The notes: generated by a model not told the origin, from the sequence alone. Positions 44,267-52,995 are shown, counted from the first letter of the stretch. The stretch: DNA of 64,000 nucleotides from DATJOJ01 sp035507035 (GCA_035507035.1 DATJOJ010000037.1:1-64000); one strand, 5' to 3'. Translations and numbers: made by a program.

Positions 44267-45283
44267 CTACATTGGCACTGGCGTGCTTTCCACGATTTCC
44301 CGCATGACCTGCTCGGCTTGTTCGGACCTCTTCAGTGTCGAGGCGTAACTTCCGCTGACGACTACTCTGTGTGCAAACACCGGGACCATCAGCGGCTTGA
44401 AATCTTCCGGCGTGCAGAAGTTGCGCCCATCAAGAAACGCCATTGCCTGCGCCGCACGATAGAGCATTTGCGAACCGCGCGGCGACACTCCCAAGGAAAA
44501 ATGTTCCGACTCACGCGTCTTCTTTACCACCGCCAGCGTATAGGTGACCAGAGCATCGTCGACGCGTACTTGTACGAGCGCGTTTTGCATCTCCAGCAAA
44601 TCCGCGCCACTCAGCGCAGCTTGCATCTGTTCTAATTTTGCAGCTCCAGCCTCGGAGCGCAAAATTTCGCGCTCCGCATTGCTGTCGGGATAACCCATCC
44701 GTACCCGCATCAGAAATCGGTCCAATTGCGACTCCGGTAGCGGATACGTCCCATGATGCTCCACCGGATTTTGCGTCGCGATCACCAGAAACGGCTGCGG
44801 CAGCGGATACGAATGTGCATCGACCGTGACTTGGCCTTCATTCATGGCCTCAAGCAGCGCCGATTGCGTCTTGGGCGTGGTGCGGTTGATCTCATCGGCG
44901 AGCAGCACATTGGTAAAAACTGGCCCACGCTTAAATTCAAACTGTTGCTCAATGGCGGAGTAGACAGAAATTCCCAGCACGTCGGAAGGCAGCATGTCGC
45001 TGGTGAACTGCACGCGTTGAAAGCTGCAATCTAACGATCGCGCGATCGCCTGACCAAGTGTCGTCTTGCCCACGCCAGGAACGCCTTCGATCAGCAGATG
45101 CCCGCGTGCGAGAAGAGAAACGACGGCCAGCCGTACGATGTCGTCTTTGCCGCGAATCACCTTGCGCAGCGCAGTTTCTAGTTGTGCGGCTCGATGCGAG
45201 ACGGCGCTGGCGGTTTCCGGAGACACTAGGTGAATTTTACTATGCGCAGAAGAAGGGAAGGCGGTTACGGAGGTTTTGAGCAC
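44267..45283 (-). CDS. MoxR-family AAA+ ATPase
   Basis: 338 residues. Walker A GVPGVGKTTLGQ, Walker B VLLADEINRTTPKTQSALLE, sensor and arginine finger region PLPESQLDRFLMRVRMGYPD. MoxR ATPases are chaperones that mature metal- or cofactor-loaded proteins. They are usually followed by DUF58 and VWA genes; here none is adjacent. The GTG start lies inside the left arm of repeat C with no ribosome site, so the N-terminal 20-25 residues are doubtful. Confidence 0.9.
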   Translation of the reverse strand: MLKTSVTAFPSSAHSKIHLVSPETASAVSHRAAQLETALRKVIRGKDDIVRLAVVSLLARGHLLIEGVPGVGKTTLGQAIARSLDCSFQRVQFTSDMLPSDVLGISVYSAIEQQFEFKRGPVFTNVLLADEINRTTPKTQSALLEAMNEGQVTVDAHSYPLPQPFLVIATQNPVEHHGTYPLPESQLDRFLMRVRMGYPDSNAEREILRSEAGAAKLEQMQAALSGADLLEMQNALVQVRVDDALVTYTLAVVKKTRESEHFSLGVSPRGSQMLYRAAQAMAFLDGRNFCTPEDFKPLMVPVFAHRVVVSGSYASTLKRSEQAEQVMREIVESTPVPM

Positions 45284-45369
45284 TTAGCAGTTGGAACTTA
45301 GCATTTAGCAAAGACACTCGGCTGCAGATTCCAAGCCTCTGCCGGCCAAGTGCTAAGTGCTAACTGCTG
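45281..45369. repeat. Intergenic inverted repeat C
   Basis: Left arm CACTTAGCAGTTGGAACTTA plus GCATTTAGCA (45281-45310) and right arm AAGTGCTAAGTGCTAACTGC (45348-45367) are imperfect inverse complements built from TGCTAA/TTAGCA units. It overlaps the MoxR start and abuts the HtpX stop. Confidence 0.7.
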
Positions 45370-45371
45370 TT

Positions 45372-46235
45372 TTACTGCATAAACTCCGCCGGCCTGCCGG
45401 TCAGGCGCTCGATCCGCTTGGCAATCGGTGGATGAGTCGAGAAAAGATTGCCAAAGTTCATTCCCAACAACGGCTGGATGATAAATAGATGCGCAGTGGA
45501 AGGCGTAGCCTGCATCGGCAGACGGCGCGAATAAGCGTCGAGCTTCGAAAGCGCACTGGCCAACGCGTATGGATTCCCGGTGTAATGCGCACCGCTGGCA
45601 TCGGCTTGATATTCCCGCGAGCGCGAAACCGCAAGCTGGATCAAGGTCGCCGCAATCGGAGCCAGGATCAGCATAAACAGCGCCGCCAGCCCTCCGCCTC
45701 CTCCGCGCTCTTCCCGATCTCCACCCATGCCGCCGAAAATCATCGCCCAGCGTCCCATGCTGGCAAGCATCGTAATCGCGCCGGCGATCGTCGCCGCCAC
45801 GGAACTGATCAGGATGTCACGGTTGTTGACATGCCCCAATTCGTGCGCCAGCACGCCTTCCATCTCTTCATCATTGAGCAAATTCAAAATACCTTGGGTC
45901 ACCGCAACCGAAGCGTGGCTCGGATTGCGACCGGTGGCAAATGCATTCGGCGAGTCGTTCGGGATGACGTAAATCTTCGGCATTGGAATGCCGATCTTTT
46001 GCGTCAGCCGCTCCACAATCTCGTAGGCTCGCGGCAGTTCTTCCCGCGTAACCGGCTGCGCCCGATACATCGCCAGGGCGATCTTGTCGGAATAGAAGTA
46101 CGAGACGAAGTTCATCACCACGGCGAGACCCAGTGCCAGAATCATGCCGTTCTGCCCGCCAAATGCCCGGCCAATGAACATCAGAAGTAGCGTCAACAGC
46201 GTCAGAAAGAACGCCGTTTTGAATGTGTTTCCCAT
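45372..46235 (-). CDS. htpX: Membrane zinc metalloprotease HtpX
   Basis: 287 residues. Two N-terminal and two further membrane helices, zinc site HELGH in LAHELGHVNNRD, third ligand Glu in SRSREYQADASGA. HtpX degrades misfolded membrane proteins together with FtsH. Gly-rich loop near 175-185 (DREERGGGGG). The start ATG has no strong ribosome site. The gap to MoxR contains repeat C. Confidence 0.95.
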   Translation of the reverse strand: MGNTFKTAFFLTLLTLLLMFIGRAFGGQNGMILALGLAVVMNFVSYFYSDKIALAMYRAQPVTREELPRAYEIVERLTQKIGIPMPKIYVIPNDSPNAFATGRNPSHASVAVTQGILNLLNDEEMEGVLAHELGHVNNRDILISSVAATIAGAITMLASMGRWAMIFGGMGGDREERGGGGGLAALFMLILAPIAATLIQLAVSRSREYQADASGAHYTGNPYALASALSKLDAYSRRLPMQATPSTAHLFIIQPLLGMNFGNLFSTHPPIAKRIERLTGRPAEFMQ

Positions 46236-46331
46236 AGTAGTTTTCCAGTCATATAGATGGTACGCCGAAGCGGAGGATTCAGCGCGGGTAAGTCATGCCA
46301 TTGTAATAGGATGAAGAGCCTTTCGCGGTGA

Positions 46332-47741
46332 TCACCTTTGCTTGTTCTTCACCGTAGCCTTTACCGTCCCCTTTGCCAACCGCGCCGTAATCTCATCGCC
46401 CGGCTTGACGCTCGCCGCATCTTTCAGCAGCTTGCCCGAAGCGTCGAACACCAATGCATATCCCCGCTCCAAAATCGCCACCGGTGACAGGGCCTGCACG
46501 GCGGTATCTATGCGATCCAAATGCACCCGGCGTTCCAGCAGGTAATTGCGGGCAGCAGCCAGCAACCCCGCTGTGTGGACTTCCAAATCTCTCTTCATTC
46601 CTGCCAGCACCCGCCGGACGTCGTAATGCCGTACCGCCGCCGAAAGCGTTTCAAATTGCCTCCGCTGAGTTTCAAGAATTCCCCGCTCGGCCTGCGTCAT
46701 ACGGTGCACCAGATCATCTAGGCGCTGTTCGCGGCGGTAGATAAAATCCGCCATCCGCCCGAACGCGCCATGCTGCGCCAACGCGGTCAATCGCTGCCGT
46801 GCATCCAGCAAACGGAAACGCGTTGCCTGCGCCAACCGGGTTCTCAGACCGCCCATCCGCTCCTCGAGTTCCTGCCGCGAGCGGATGACCATCTCAGCCG
46901 CCGCCGAAGGCGTGGGCGCACGCAAATCGGCCACAAAATCGATGATGGTGAAGTCGGTTTCATGCCCGATGGCGGAGATCACCGGAATTTCTGACATCGC
47001 AATGGCGCGAGCCAGTCCTTCGTGATTGAATGCCGCCAGATCCTCCGCCGATCCGCCGCCGCGCGCCACAATGATCACATCGACAGTGCGCGCTTTATTG
47101 AAATACCGAACCGCCGCCGTGACCTCGAGAGCCGCCATATCTCCTTGCACCTGTGCAGGAAAAATCAGCACACCCGCACTCTGATGCCGTCTGCGCAAAA
47201 TATTCAGGATGTCCCGTAGGGCCGCACCCTGCGGCGAAGTTACGATTCCGATGCATCGCGGCAAGATGGGAATTGGCTTTTTGCGGGACGAATCGAAAAG
47301 CCCCTCAGCTTCCAGTTTCGCTTTGAGTTGCTCGAAGGCAACCTGCAACGCCCCCGCGCCCTTCGGCTCCAGATATTCGGCAGAAATCTGCAACTCGCCG
47401 CGATCGTCATAAATCGTGACTCGTCCACGCGTGATGATTTGCATGCCATTTTCCGGCCGGAAACGCAACAGCTTCGCGGCGGAGCGAAACATCACCACTC
47501 GAATCTGGGCATTCTCGTCTTTCAGGGTGAAATAAAGATGCCCGGACTCGTGCGCGCGAAAATTAGAGATTTCGCCTTCCACCCAGATATCGGTGTACTC
47601 GCGCTCAACGTGCGTGCGAATCGCAGCAACGAGAGCCCGGACCGTCCAGGTGCGGTGGCCCGCAGGCACAAAGCTTAATCCGAGTTGATCGGAAGCCGAC
47701 ACAGAGAGAAGTTTACCGCAGGGAGAGCTAGCATCTGGCAT
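46332..47741 (-). CDS. xseA: Exodeoxyribonuclease VII large subunit
   Basis: 469 residues. N-terminal OB fold (YTDIWVEGEISNFRAHESGH, DENAQIRVVMFRS) and the catalytic family signature PRCIGIVTSPQGAALRDILN, then VDVIIVARGGGSAEDLAAFN and AIGHETDFTIIDFVADLRAP, and a long helical C-terminus. With XseB it degrades single-stranded DNA from both ends. No xseB found nearby. The first residues (MPDASSPCG...) coincide with repeat D; the gene proper may start at the GTG at 47702. Confidence 0.94.
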   Translation of the reverse strand: MPDASSPCGKLLSVSASDQLGLSFVPAGHRTWTVRALVAAIRTHVEREYTDIWVEGEISNFRAHESGHLYFTLKDENAQIRVVMFRSAAKLLRFRPENGMQIITRGRVTIYDDRGELQISAEYLEPKGAGALQVAFEQLKAKLEAEGLFDSSRKKPIPILPRCIGIVTSPQGAALRDILNILRRRHQSAGVLIFPAQVQGDMAALEVTAAVRYFNKARTVDVIIVARGGGSAEDLAAFNHEGLARAIAMSEIPVISAIGHETDFTIIDFVADLRAPTPSAAAEMVIRSRQELEERMGGLRTRLAQATRFRLLDARQRLTALAQHGAFGRMADFIYRREQRLDDLVHRMTQAERGILETQRRQFETLSAAVRHYDVRRVLAGMKRDLEVHTAGLLAAARNYLLERRVHLDRIDTAVQALSPVAILERGYALVFDASGKLLKDAASVKPGDEITARLAKGTVKATVKNKQR

Positions 47742-47828
47742 TTGGTAGTTCGCATTCAGATCTGAGTTTGACGTGTTTTCGGGGTAGTGGCGCGTCCCCT
47801 TGCTGGCCGAATGCTAATTGCTAACTGC
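47727..47828. repeat. Intergenic inverted repeat D
   Basis: Left arm AGCTAGCATCTGGCATTTGG (from 47727) and right arm CCGAATGCTAATTGCTAACT (47807-47826) are imperfect inverse complements of the same family as B and C. The left arm contains the annotated ATG of xseA. Confidence 0.65.
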
Positions 47829-47833
47829 CGGGC

Positions 47834-48058
47834 CTAGTGTCTCAGCCGCCCGATTAAATACATAAGCGCCGAAATCACGACGCTGAGCACGATACATGTC
47901 ACGATAGGAAAATAGAACGTGGTGTTCCGCCCGCGATAAACGATGTCCCCCGGAAGTCGCCCCACGGGGAGATTCGCGCGTCCCGCGAGAGTTAACGCGA
48001 TGCCCACAAGTGCTAAGAGCGCGCCGAGAAAAATCAACAATTTCCCGAGATCTGCCAC
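47834..48058 (-). CDS. DUF2905 membrane protein
   Basis: 74 residues, two hydrophobic helices around the conserved GRANLPVGRLPGDIVYRGRN loop that defines DUF2905. Role unknown. The start is the ATG just upstream of GKLLIFLG; no strong ribosome site. Confidence 0.85.
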   Translation of the reverse strand: MADLGKLLIFLGALLALVGIALTLAGRANLPVGRLPGDIVYRGRNTTFYFPIVTCIVLSVVISALMYLIGRLRH

Positions 48059-48122
48059 GTCTTAGATTTTAGCTCGCCCGCAGAGAGCCGAAACCTGCAT
48101 TGTGCTTTGCATCATAAAGTAC

Positions 48123-48150
48123 TTGACAATCGAATCTGAACCGTTAAGAT
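48123..48150 (+). promoter_or_regulatory. Strong sigma-70 promoter, probably leaderless
   Basis: Consensus TTGACA (48123-48128), 16-bp spacer, TAAGAT (48145-48150). Start of transcription would be near 48157, at the A of ATG 48158, with no Shine-Dalgarno between, so the mRNA may be leaderless. Confidence 0.55.
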
Positions 48151-48157
48151 GAAGTGC

Positions 48158-48766
48158 ATGGCGGAGCACCGCATTCGTCGGCCACGTAGATTTTCCCTGC
48201 ATCCCGCTGCCGGGCGTGCTGTCGACGATCTGCGCTTTATCCGCGAGACCATGGAGCAGTCGGCCTCCTTCACTGCCCTTCCCGGATGGGGGCAGGTTGC
48301 GATGGGCGCGACGGCTTTGCTGGCGGCCGTGGTTGCTTCCCGGCAATCCAGCGCCGCCATGTGGCTCACCGTATGGATCGGCGACGCGATTCTCGCTGCC
48401 TCCATCGCGCTCGTGGCTACGCAGAACAAAGCTCAACGTGCGGGTGTTCCCCTGACCAGTGGCCCGGCTAGAAAGTTTGCACTTAGTTTCTTGCCACCGA
48501 TCGGTGCTGCGGCAATTCTGACCCCAGTGCTTTACCAGGCCGGTCTGGCACGAGTGCTTCCCGGCGCCTGGTTGCTTCTCTACGGCGCGGGAGTGGTGAG
48601 CGGCGGTGCGTTTTCTGTGGCGATTATTCCCTTGATGGGTGTTGGCTTCATCGCCGCTGGCATTGGTTGCTTGCTGTTCGGTTGGGGCAACCTGTTTATG
48701 GCTGCCGGCTTTGGAGGGCTTCACATAATTTTCGGATTCTTGATTGCGAGGAGGTACGGTGGGTAA
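48158..48766 (+). CDS. Membrane protein paired with a wHTH regulator
   Basis: 202 residues from ATG 48158 (an ATG at 48149 is also possible but lies inside the -10 box). Basic N-terminus, then about five hydrophobic segments from residue 40 on (MGATALLAAVVASRQSSAAM, LPPIGAAAILTPVLYQA, GAWLLLYGAGVVSGGAFSVA, LMGVGFIAAGIGCLLFG). No family recognised. The stop overlaps the GTG of the next gene by 8 bases, so translation is coupled; the partner regulator may control this membrane protein or sense through it. Confidence 0.75.
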   Translation: MAEHRIRRPRRFSLHPAAGRAVDDLRFIRETMEQSASFTALPGWGQVAMGATALLAAVVASRQSSAAMWLTVWIGDAILAASIALVATQNKAQRAGVPLTSGPARKFALSFLPPIGAAAILTPVLYQAGLARVLPGAWLLLYGAGVVSGGAFSVAIIPLMGVGFIAAGIGCLLFGWGNLFMAAGFGGLHIIFGFLIARRYGG

Positions 48767-49142
48767 GCCGAAGTTGCGGACTCGATCGGATGGTGAGGCG
48801 CCAGTCCCGGTTCATTCGCGGAGGCCGTCGCCAGAACACCTCGAAGTGCCTGAATTCGACCGCTTGATTCACGAGCGCATTCGTTTGGGGATCGTAAGCG
48901 CCCTCGCGGTCAACGATTCTCTCAGTTTCAACGATCTCAAGCGAGTGCTGAAGACAACCGACGGAAACCTCAGCGTGCATGCCAGGAAATTGGAAGAAGC
49001 CGGTTACGTGCGCTGCAGCAAGTTTTTTGATGGCCGCATTCCGCGCACGGAGTATCGTCTGCTGCCTGGAGGCCGCAGGGCATTTGAACAATATCTGAAT
49101 CAGATGGCGGATTTTATCGCTACTACTCGAGACGAGCGTTAA
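48759..49142 (+). CDS. Winged-helix DNA-binding regulator
   Basis: 127 residues. The winged helix-turn-helix spans about 38-105: HERIRLGIVSALAVND, LSFNDLKRVLKTTDGNLSVH (recognition helix), ARKLEEAGYV and the wing with RIPRTEYRLLPGGRRAF. Matches the HTH_34/ArsR-like single-domain regulators often paired with membrane proteins. GTG start with AGGAGGT upstream, inside the end of the membrane gene. Confidence 0.9.
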   Translation: MGKPKLRTRSDGEAPVPVHSRRPSPEHLEVPEFDRLIHERIRLGIVSALAVNDSLSFNDLKRVLKTTDGNLSVHARKLEEAGYVRCSKFFDGRIPRTEYRLLPGGRRAFEQYLNQMADFIATTRDER

Positions 49143-49196
49143 TTTTTTTGTGTCGGCCGACTTTGCAGTGCAAAGCTCACTATAAGGTGATTGCCT

Positions 49197-49847
49197 ATGT
49201 GCCATCCAGGCATCAACAGCAATATAAATTTTCCCGCTCCGCTGGCTGCAATGGGTTTCCTGGCAGCGTGCGCTGGCACCGTGTTGAGCGGATGCGCATT
49301 AATCGCGGCGGCCTTTGTGGGCAAGCTGAAAATCGCTCGAATTGCCTTGAGTTTGCTCGCCGGCGGCGCTGCGATCTATCTCGCGCTGTTGCTATTTTTT
49401 TCATTGGCCAGTCATGAAACCATTCTGGCCCGTGGCCAGGAAAAATACTTCTGCGAAATTGATTGTCATCTGGCGTACTCCATTGTTGACGTGAAACGGG
49501 AGTCGAAAGCGTCCGTCAATCGCTATATTCTGGAAATCAAGACTCGCTTCGATGAGAAGACCATCTCCAGCAATCGCCCGATCGATGCGCCGTTAATGCC
49601 TTCACCCCGAACGGTCGATTTGATCGATGCGAACGGCGCCAAATACCCTCTGGAGGCATTGGCCGGCACCGCTTTGACCACAAGTTTGATTCCGGGCGAG
49701 TCCTACCTTACTCAAGTCAGTTTTTCCGTGCCATCGCAGGCTAAGGGACTGAAGCTGTTCATTACGACGACGCCGCAATGGCCGGACTTGCTTGTCATCG
49801 GCGATGAGAATAGTTGGCTGCATAAGAAAACCTATCTGGCGTTGTAG
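49197..49847 (+). CDS. Membrane-anchored protein, hypothetical
   Basis: 216 residues. Two hydrophobic segments in the first 70 residues (AAMGFLAACAGTVLSGCALI, ALSLLAGGAAIYLALLLFF), then an exported domain of about 140 residues with CEIDCHLAYSI, a paired-Cys motif and a beta-sandwich look (YILEIKTRFDEK, VDLIDANGAKYPLE, YLTQVSFSVPSQAK), reminiscent of DUF4352-like immunoglobulin folds. Function unknown. ATG with AAGGTGA upstream. Precedes the frameshifted gene. Confidence 0.75.
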   Translation: MCHPGINSNINFPAPLAAMGFLAACAGTVLSGCALIAAAFVGKLKIARIALSLLAGGAAIYLALLLFFSLASHETILARGQEKYFCEIDCHLAYSIVDVKRESKASVNRYILEIKTRFDEKTISSNRPIDAPLMPSPRTVDLIDANGAKYPLEALAGTALTTSLIPGESYLTQVSFSVPSQAKGLKLFITTTPQWPDLLVIGDENSWLHKKTYLAL

Positions 49848-49868
49848 CCATTCGAAGGAGATAACACG

Positions 49869-50175
49869 ATGACTATCGATGGCCGGCAAATTCACCGCGA
49901 TAGCGGGGCCGTGATTGTTCTATCTCTTATCGCCCTGCTGGCAGTTGTGAGCGGCTACTTCCAGGCGCCTCAACCTGACGAACGTTCGTCGGCGCATATT
50001 TTCCAGCTTTCGGTCGTGCTCCTGGCGCCGATGATTCTGATCTTTCTCTCGGCTGCGGATTGGACGGCCCAGGCGAAATGTGCGGGTCCTGGTTTTTCCC
50101 GCGGCAACGCTGATCGTTGCCTTCGCGGCGCTCTATTACCTCGAGCACTATTACTACCTGGTGCATTATCGATAG
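49869..50175 (+). pseudogene. Small membrane protein gene with a frameshift
   Basis: The frame opens well (ATG after AAGGAG, MTIDGRQIHRDSGAV, hydrophobic helix VLSLIALLAVVSGYF, second helix VLLAPMILIFLSA). Around 50060-50075 the sense jumps to the next frame (offset +1), which then encodes VRVLVFPAATLIVAFAALYY and LEHYYYLVHYR before TAG at 50173-50175. The uninterrupted frame instead runs on to 50186 with an unlikely Cys/Arg-rich tail. One base too many or two too few explains it; a genuine mutation or a sequence error cannot be separated here. Intact product would be about 102 residues with three membrane helices. Confidence 0.7.
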
Positions 50176-50234
50176 CAACGTCTTGACCTAATAATGCCCG
50201 CACAAATCCGGCCTCTCCTGATAAAATTTTCCGC

Positions 50235-50933
50235 ATGAGCGTGCTCCCTGTGCTCGTAATGGCGGTATTCTTGTCTTCTTCACAACCAAAAACGTCCCAA
50301 CCGGTCGAGATTACATCCGAACCGTCCCACCACTTGGTGCTCGAAAATCACTATGTTCGCGTCTTCTCTGTCGAAGTGGCGGCGCGTTCGGCCACGTTGC
50401 TGCATCGCCACCGGCACGATTACATTTTCGTTTCGCTCGGCCCGGCGCAGATTTCCAACGAAGTCGAAGGTAAGCCGCCGGCCGAGATAAAACTCGCGGA
50501 TGGAGAAGCCCGCTTCACCCAGGGCAACTTTACCCACTTGGTGCGGAATACCTCCAACCAGTCGTTCCGCAATATCGCGATTGAATTGCTGCAAGACGAG
50601 AAAACCGGCAGTGTTCCCCTTCCTTCAGACGACACGCGCGGCTTGCAAGTACTGAAAGGTGGCACGGAGCAAGTTCTCTTCGTAAAGGACGGCGTCAAAG
50701 TATCGGAAATCGAGTTGCAAATCGCCGGAGTTGAGCCGAAACATCACCATGCCAACAAGGAACTCATGATCGCTCTCACTGATCTTGTGTTGCGCAGCGA
50801 TGTAGTTGGCAAAGGCGCCTCTAATCTGGAAATGAAGGCTGGCGAGGTGAAATGGATGGAAGGCGGGTTTACTCACACCGTCACCAACGTCGGGCAAGGA
50901 CCGGCAAAGTACGTAACGCTCGAGTTCGAGTAA
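50235..50933 (+). CDS. Secreted two-cupin protein
   Basis: 232 residues. Short signal segment, then two cupin-like halves: residues about 35-120 (LLHRHRHDYIFVSLG) and about 145-230 (EPKHHHANKELMIALTDLVL, then GGFTHTVTNVG). The paired His residues fit metal-binding cupins; no enzyme class can be assigned. Start ATG; the YceI gene follows by 32 bp on the same strand. Confidence 0.8.
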   Translation: MSVLPVLVMAVFLSSSQPKTSQPVEITSEPSHHLVLENHYVRVFSVEVAARSATLLHRHRHDYIFVSLGPAQISNEVEGKPPAEIKLADGEARFTQGNFTHLVRNTSNQSFRNIAIELLQDEKTGSVPLPSDDTRGLQVLKGGTEQVLFVKDGVKVSEIELQIAGVEPKHHHANKELMIALTDLVLRSDVVGKGASNLEMKAGEVKWMEGGFTHTVTNVGQGPAKYVTLEFE

Positions 50934-50965
50934 GGCCCGTTCATCAGCGCGCCTGCGCCAGTATC

Positions 50966-51553
50966 ATGAAATCTTTGATCAAAACACACCTGCGTGCGCT
51001 CGGCATCGTTGTCATGTTGAGTTGTCTCGCCTTGGGCGCGGATCGACCGATCGACGTTGCCCACAGTATGGTGCGCATTCATGTAGGGAAATCGGGCCTT
51101 TTTTCTGCTGCCGGTCATGAGCACTGGGTTGCCGCGCCAATCGTCGAGGGAAATATTGCCGAAACGGAGCCGCAACACATTTGGTTTCGCGTCGAGGCCG
51201 GCAAGATGAATGTTGAGGACGATCCAAAAGTGAGCCCTGCCGATCAGGCACAAGTCCAGGAGACGATGCAAACGAAAGTGCTGTACAGCGGCGATTATCC
51301 AGAGATCAGTTTTCGTTCAACTTCCATCGAGAAAAACAAGGACGGCTGGCTGGTTCAAGGCGATCTGACTCTCCACGGACAGACTCACTCAGTTAGCGCC
51401 GTCGTGCACAAGTCACAAAATGCTTATGTCGGACGCTGTCAGATCAAGCAAACCGACTTCGGCATTAAACCCATCACTGTCGCTGGTGGAACCGTCAAAG
51501 TCAAAGACGAATTACAGGTAGAATTCTCCATCATGCTGGTGCCAGGCCCATGA
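50966..51553 (+). CDS. YceI-family periplasmic lipid-binding-type protein
   Basis: 195 residues. Signal peptide 1-25, then the YceI lipocalin-like barrel: AHSMVRIHVGKSGLFSAAGH, the conserved FRSTSIEKNKDGWLVQGDLT strand set and LHGQTHSVSAVV. YceI proteins bind isoprenoid-type lipids in the periplasm. Follows the cupin gene and may be co-transcribed. Confidence 0.9.
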   Translation: MKSLIKTHLRALGIVVMLSCLALGADRPIDVAHSMVRIHVGKSGLFSAAGHEHWVAAPIVEGNIAETEPQHIWFRVEAGKMNVEDDPKVSPADQAQVQETMQTKVLYSGDYPEISFRSTSIEKNKDGWLVQGDLTLHGQTHSVSAVVHKSQNAYVGRCQIKQTDFGIKPITVAGGTVKVKDELQVEFSIMLVPGP

Positions 51554-51636
51554 CACAAATTTAATTGCACACTGTCATTATCCGTATCCCTGTCTGCATT
51601 GCGCCTCCTCCCCTGACCGCGTAGCATCTAACCAGT

Positions 51637-52878
51637 ATGGCGACGGCCGTCACAACTGCGCCCAACCGGGTCAAGCCAAAACTGGTATTTAGCGAGATCA
51701 TCAGCTTTGCCTACGATACGTTTTGCAGCAACAAGCTGCGCTTCGGGCTGACTGCCTTGGGGATGGTCATCGGCACCGCCTCGCTCATTCTCGTGGTAAC
51801 GATCGGAATGACCGGCAAGCAGTACGTCCTCAATCAAATCCAATCCATCGGCGCCAACATGATTGACGCCGAATATCAGAGTGGCGCCCAACCCAATGCC
51901 AACCGCGATCCGCTCACCATTGACGACATGAAGGCGGTGCTGTTGCAGGTGCCGGGTATTGTCGCCGCCTCGCCGGTCGTGCCGCTCGACGACCGTATTT
52001 CCATTGGCGGCGGCAAGCAAAGAGATCTGCGCGTCCTCGGGGTTCTGCCCGATTACAGCGTGGTTCGCAACCTGGTTGTTCTGTCCGGACGCTCTTTCGA
52101 CAATGAAGACGAAATGGCTCGAAACAAAGTCGGCGTGATGCAGCAAAAGCTGGCGGAGCAGATTTACGGTTCGGTCGACAATGCGGTGGGCAAACAGGTC
52201 AAAGTGATGGGGTTGCCGTTCACCATCATCGGGACCTTCCGGGAACGGGTCAATACTTTCGGCCAGTCGGAAGTGACCGACAACTCCATGCTGATTCCGT
52301 ATTCTGTGTCACGTTTCTTTACCGATACGGCCGACGTGAATCAGATTTATTTCTCCGCGGCCGAGCCCTCGATGGTGGTTCCGGTCACTGAACAGGTAAA
52401 GAAGGTCATTCAGTCGCGGCATCGGTCGGAATCAGTTTATTTTGTGCAGAATCTCACGGAGTTGGTCGCGGTCGCCGACCGCACGGCCAACGCTCTGACC
52501 ATGGTGTTGCTGCTCATCGCAACGGTAACCCTGCTGGTAAGCGGCATAGGAATCATGAACATCATGCTGGCAACCGTCAGTTCGCGTATTCGTGAGATCG
52601 GCATCCGCAAGGCGATTGGAGCGACCAATAGCGAAATCCGGTTTCAGTTCTTGTCGGAAGCCATCCTGATCTCTCTGATCGGCGGATTGATGGGCGTGAT
52701 TCTGGGACTTGCCTTGCCCTATTCCGTTCGTTTTTTCACGGAATATCGTTTGCCGATTTCGGGACTCTCTGCAATCGTGGCAATCCTAGTTTCGTCCCTC
52801 GTAGGCATTCTCTTCGGTACGGTCCCTGCCGCCCGCGCCGCAAAGCTGGATCCAGTGGAAAGCCTACGTTATGAGTAG
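51637..52878 (+). CDS. FtsX/MacB-type ABC transporter permease
   Basis: 413 residues: one membrane helix near 35-60, a periplasmic MacB core domain (about 60-260), then the three-helix FtsX domain at about 285-405 ending with RAAKLDPVESLRYE, the canonical C-terminus. Neither an ATPase nor a membrane-fusion protein gene is adjacent, so the partner must be elsewhere. Role could be efflux or cell-envelope export. Confidence 0.92.
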   Translation: MATAVTTAPNRVKPKLVFSEIISFAYDTFCSNKLRFGLTALGMVIGTASLILVVTIGMTGKQYVLNQIQSIGANMIDAEYQSGAQPNANRDPLTIDDMKAVLLQVPGIVAASPVVPLDDRISIGGGKQRDLRVLGVLPDYSVVRNLVVLSGRSFDNEDEMARNKVGVMQQKLAEQIYGSVDNAVGKQVKVMGLPFTIIGTFRERVNTFGQSEVTDNSMLIPYSVSRFFTDTADVNQIYFSAAEPSMVVPVTEQVKKVIQSRHRSESVYFVQNLTELVAVADRTANALTMVLLLIATVTLLVSGIGIMNIMLATVSSRIREIGIRKAIGATNSEIRFQFLSEAILISLIGGLMGVILGLALPYSVRFFTEYRLPISGLSAIVAILVSSLVGILFGTVPAARAAKLDPVESLRYE

Positions 52879-52955
52879 TTCGACTACTTCTCGGCTCTGA
52901 CTTAACACCCGAAACGGTTGGACTAAAGGCCGAGAACTAAACGCTAAGAGCTTGC

Positions 52956-52995
52956 AAAAACACGACGGCCGGGCTGGTTGGCCCGGCGCGCCGTC
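52956..52995 (-). terminator. Rho-independent terminator
   Basis: GACGG-CCGGGC/GCCCGG-cgcg-CCGTC forms an 11-bp stem with a small bulge; read on the minus strand it is followed by GTGTTTTTGC. It lies just beyond the 3' end of the small minus-strand gene at 53038. Confidence 0.65.
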
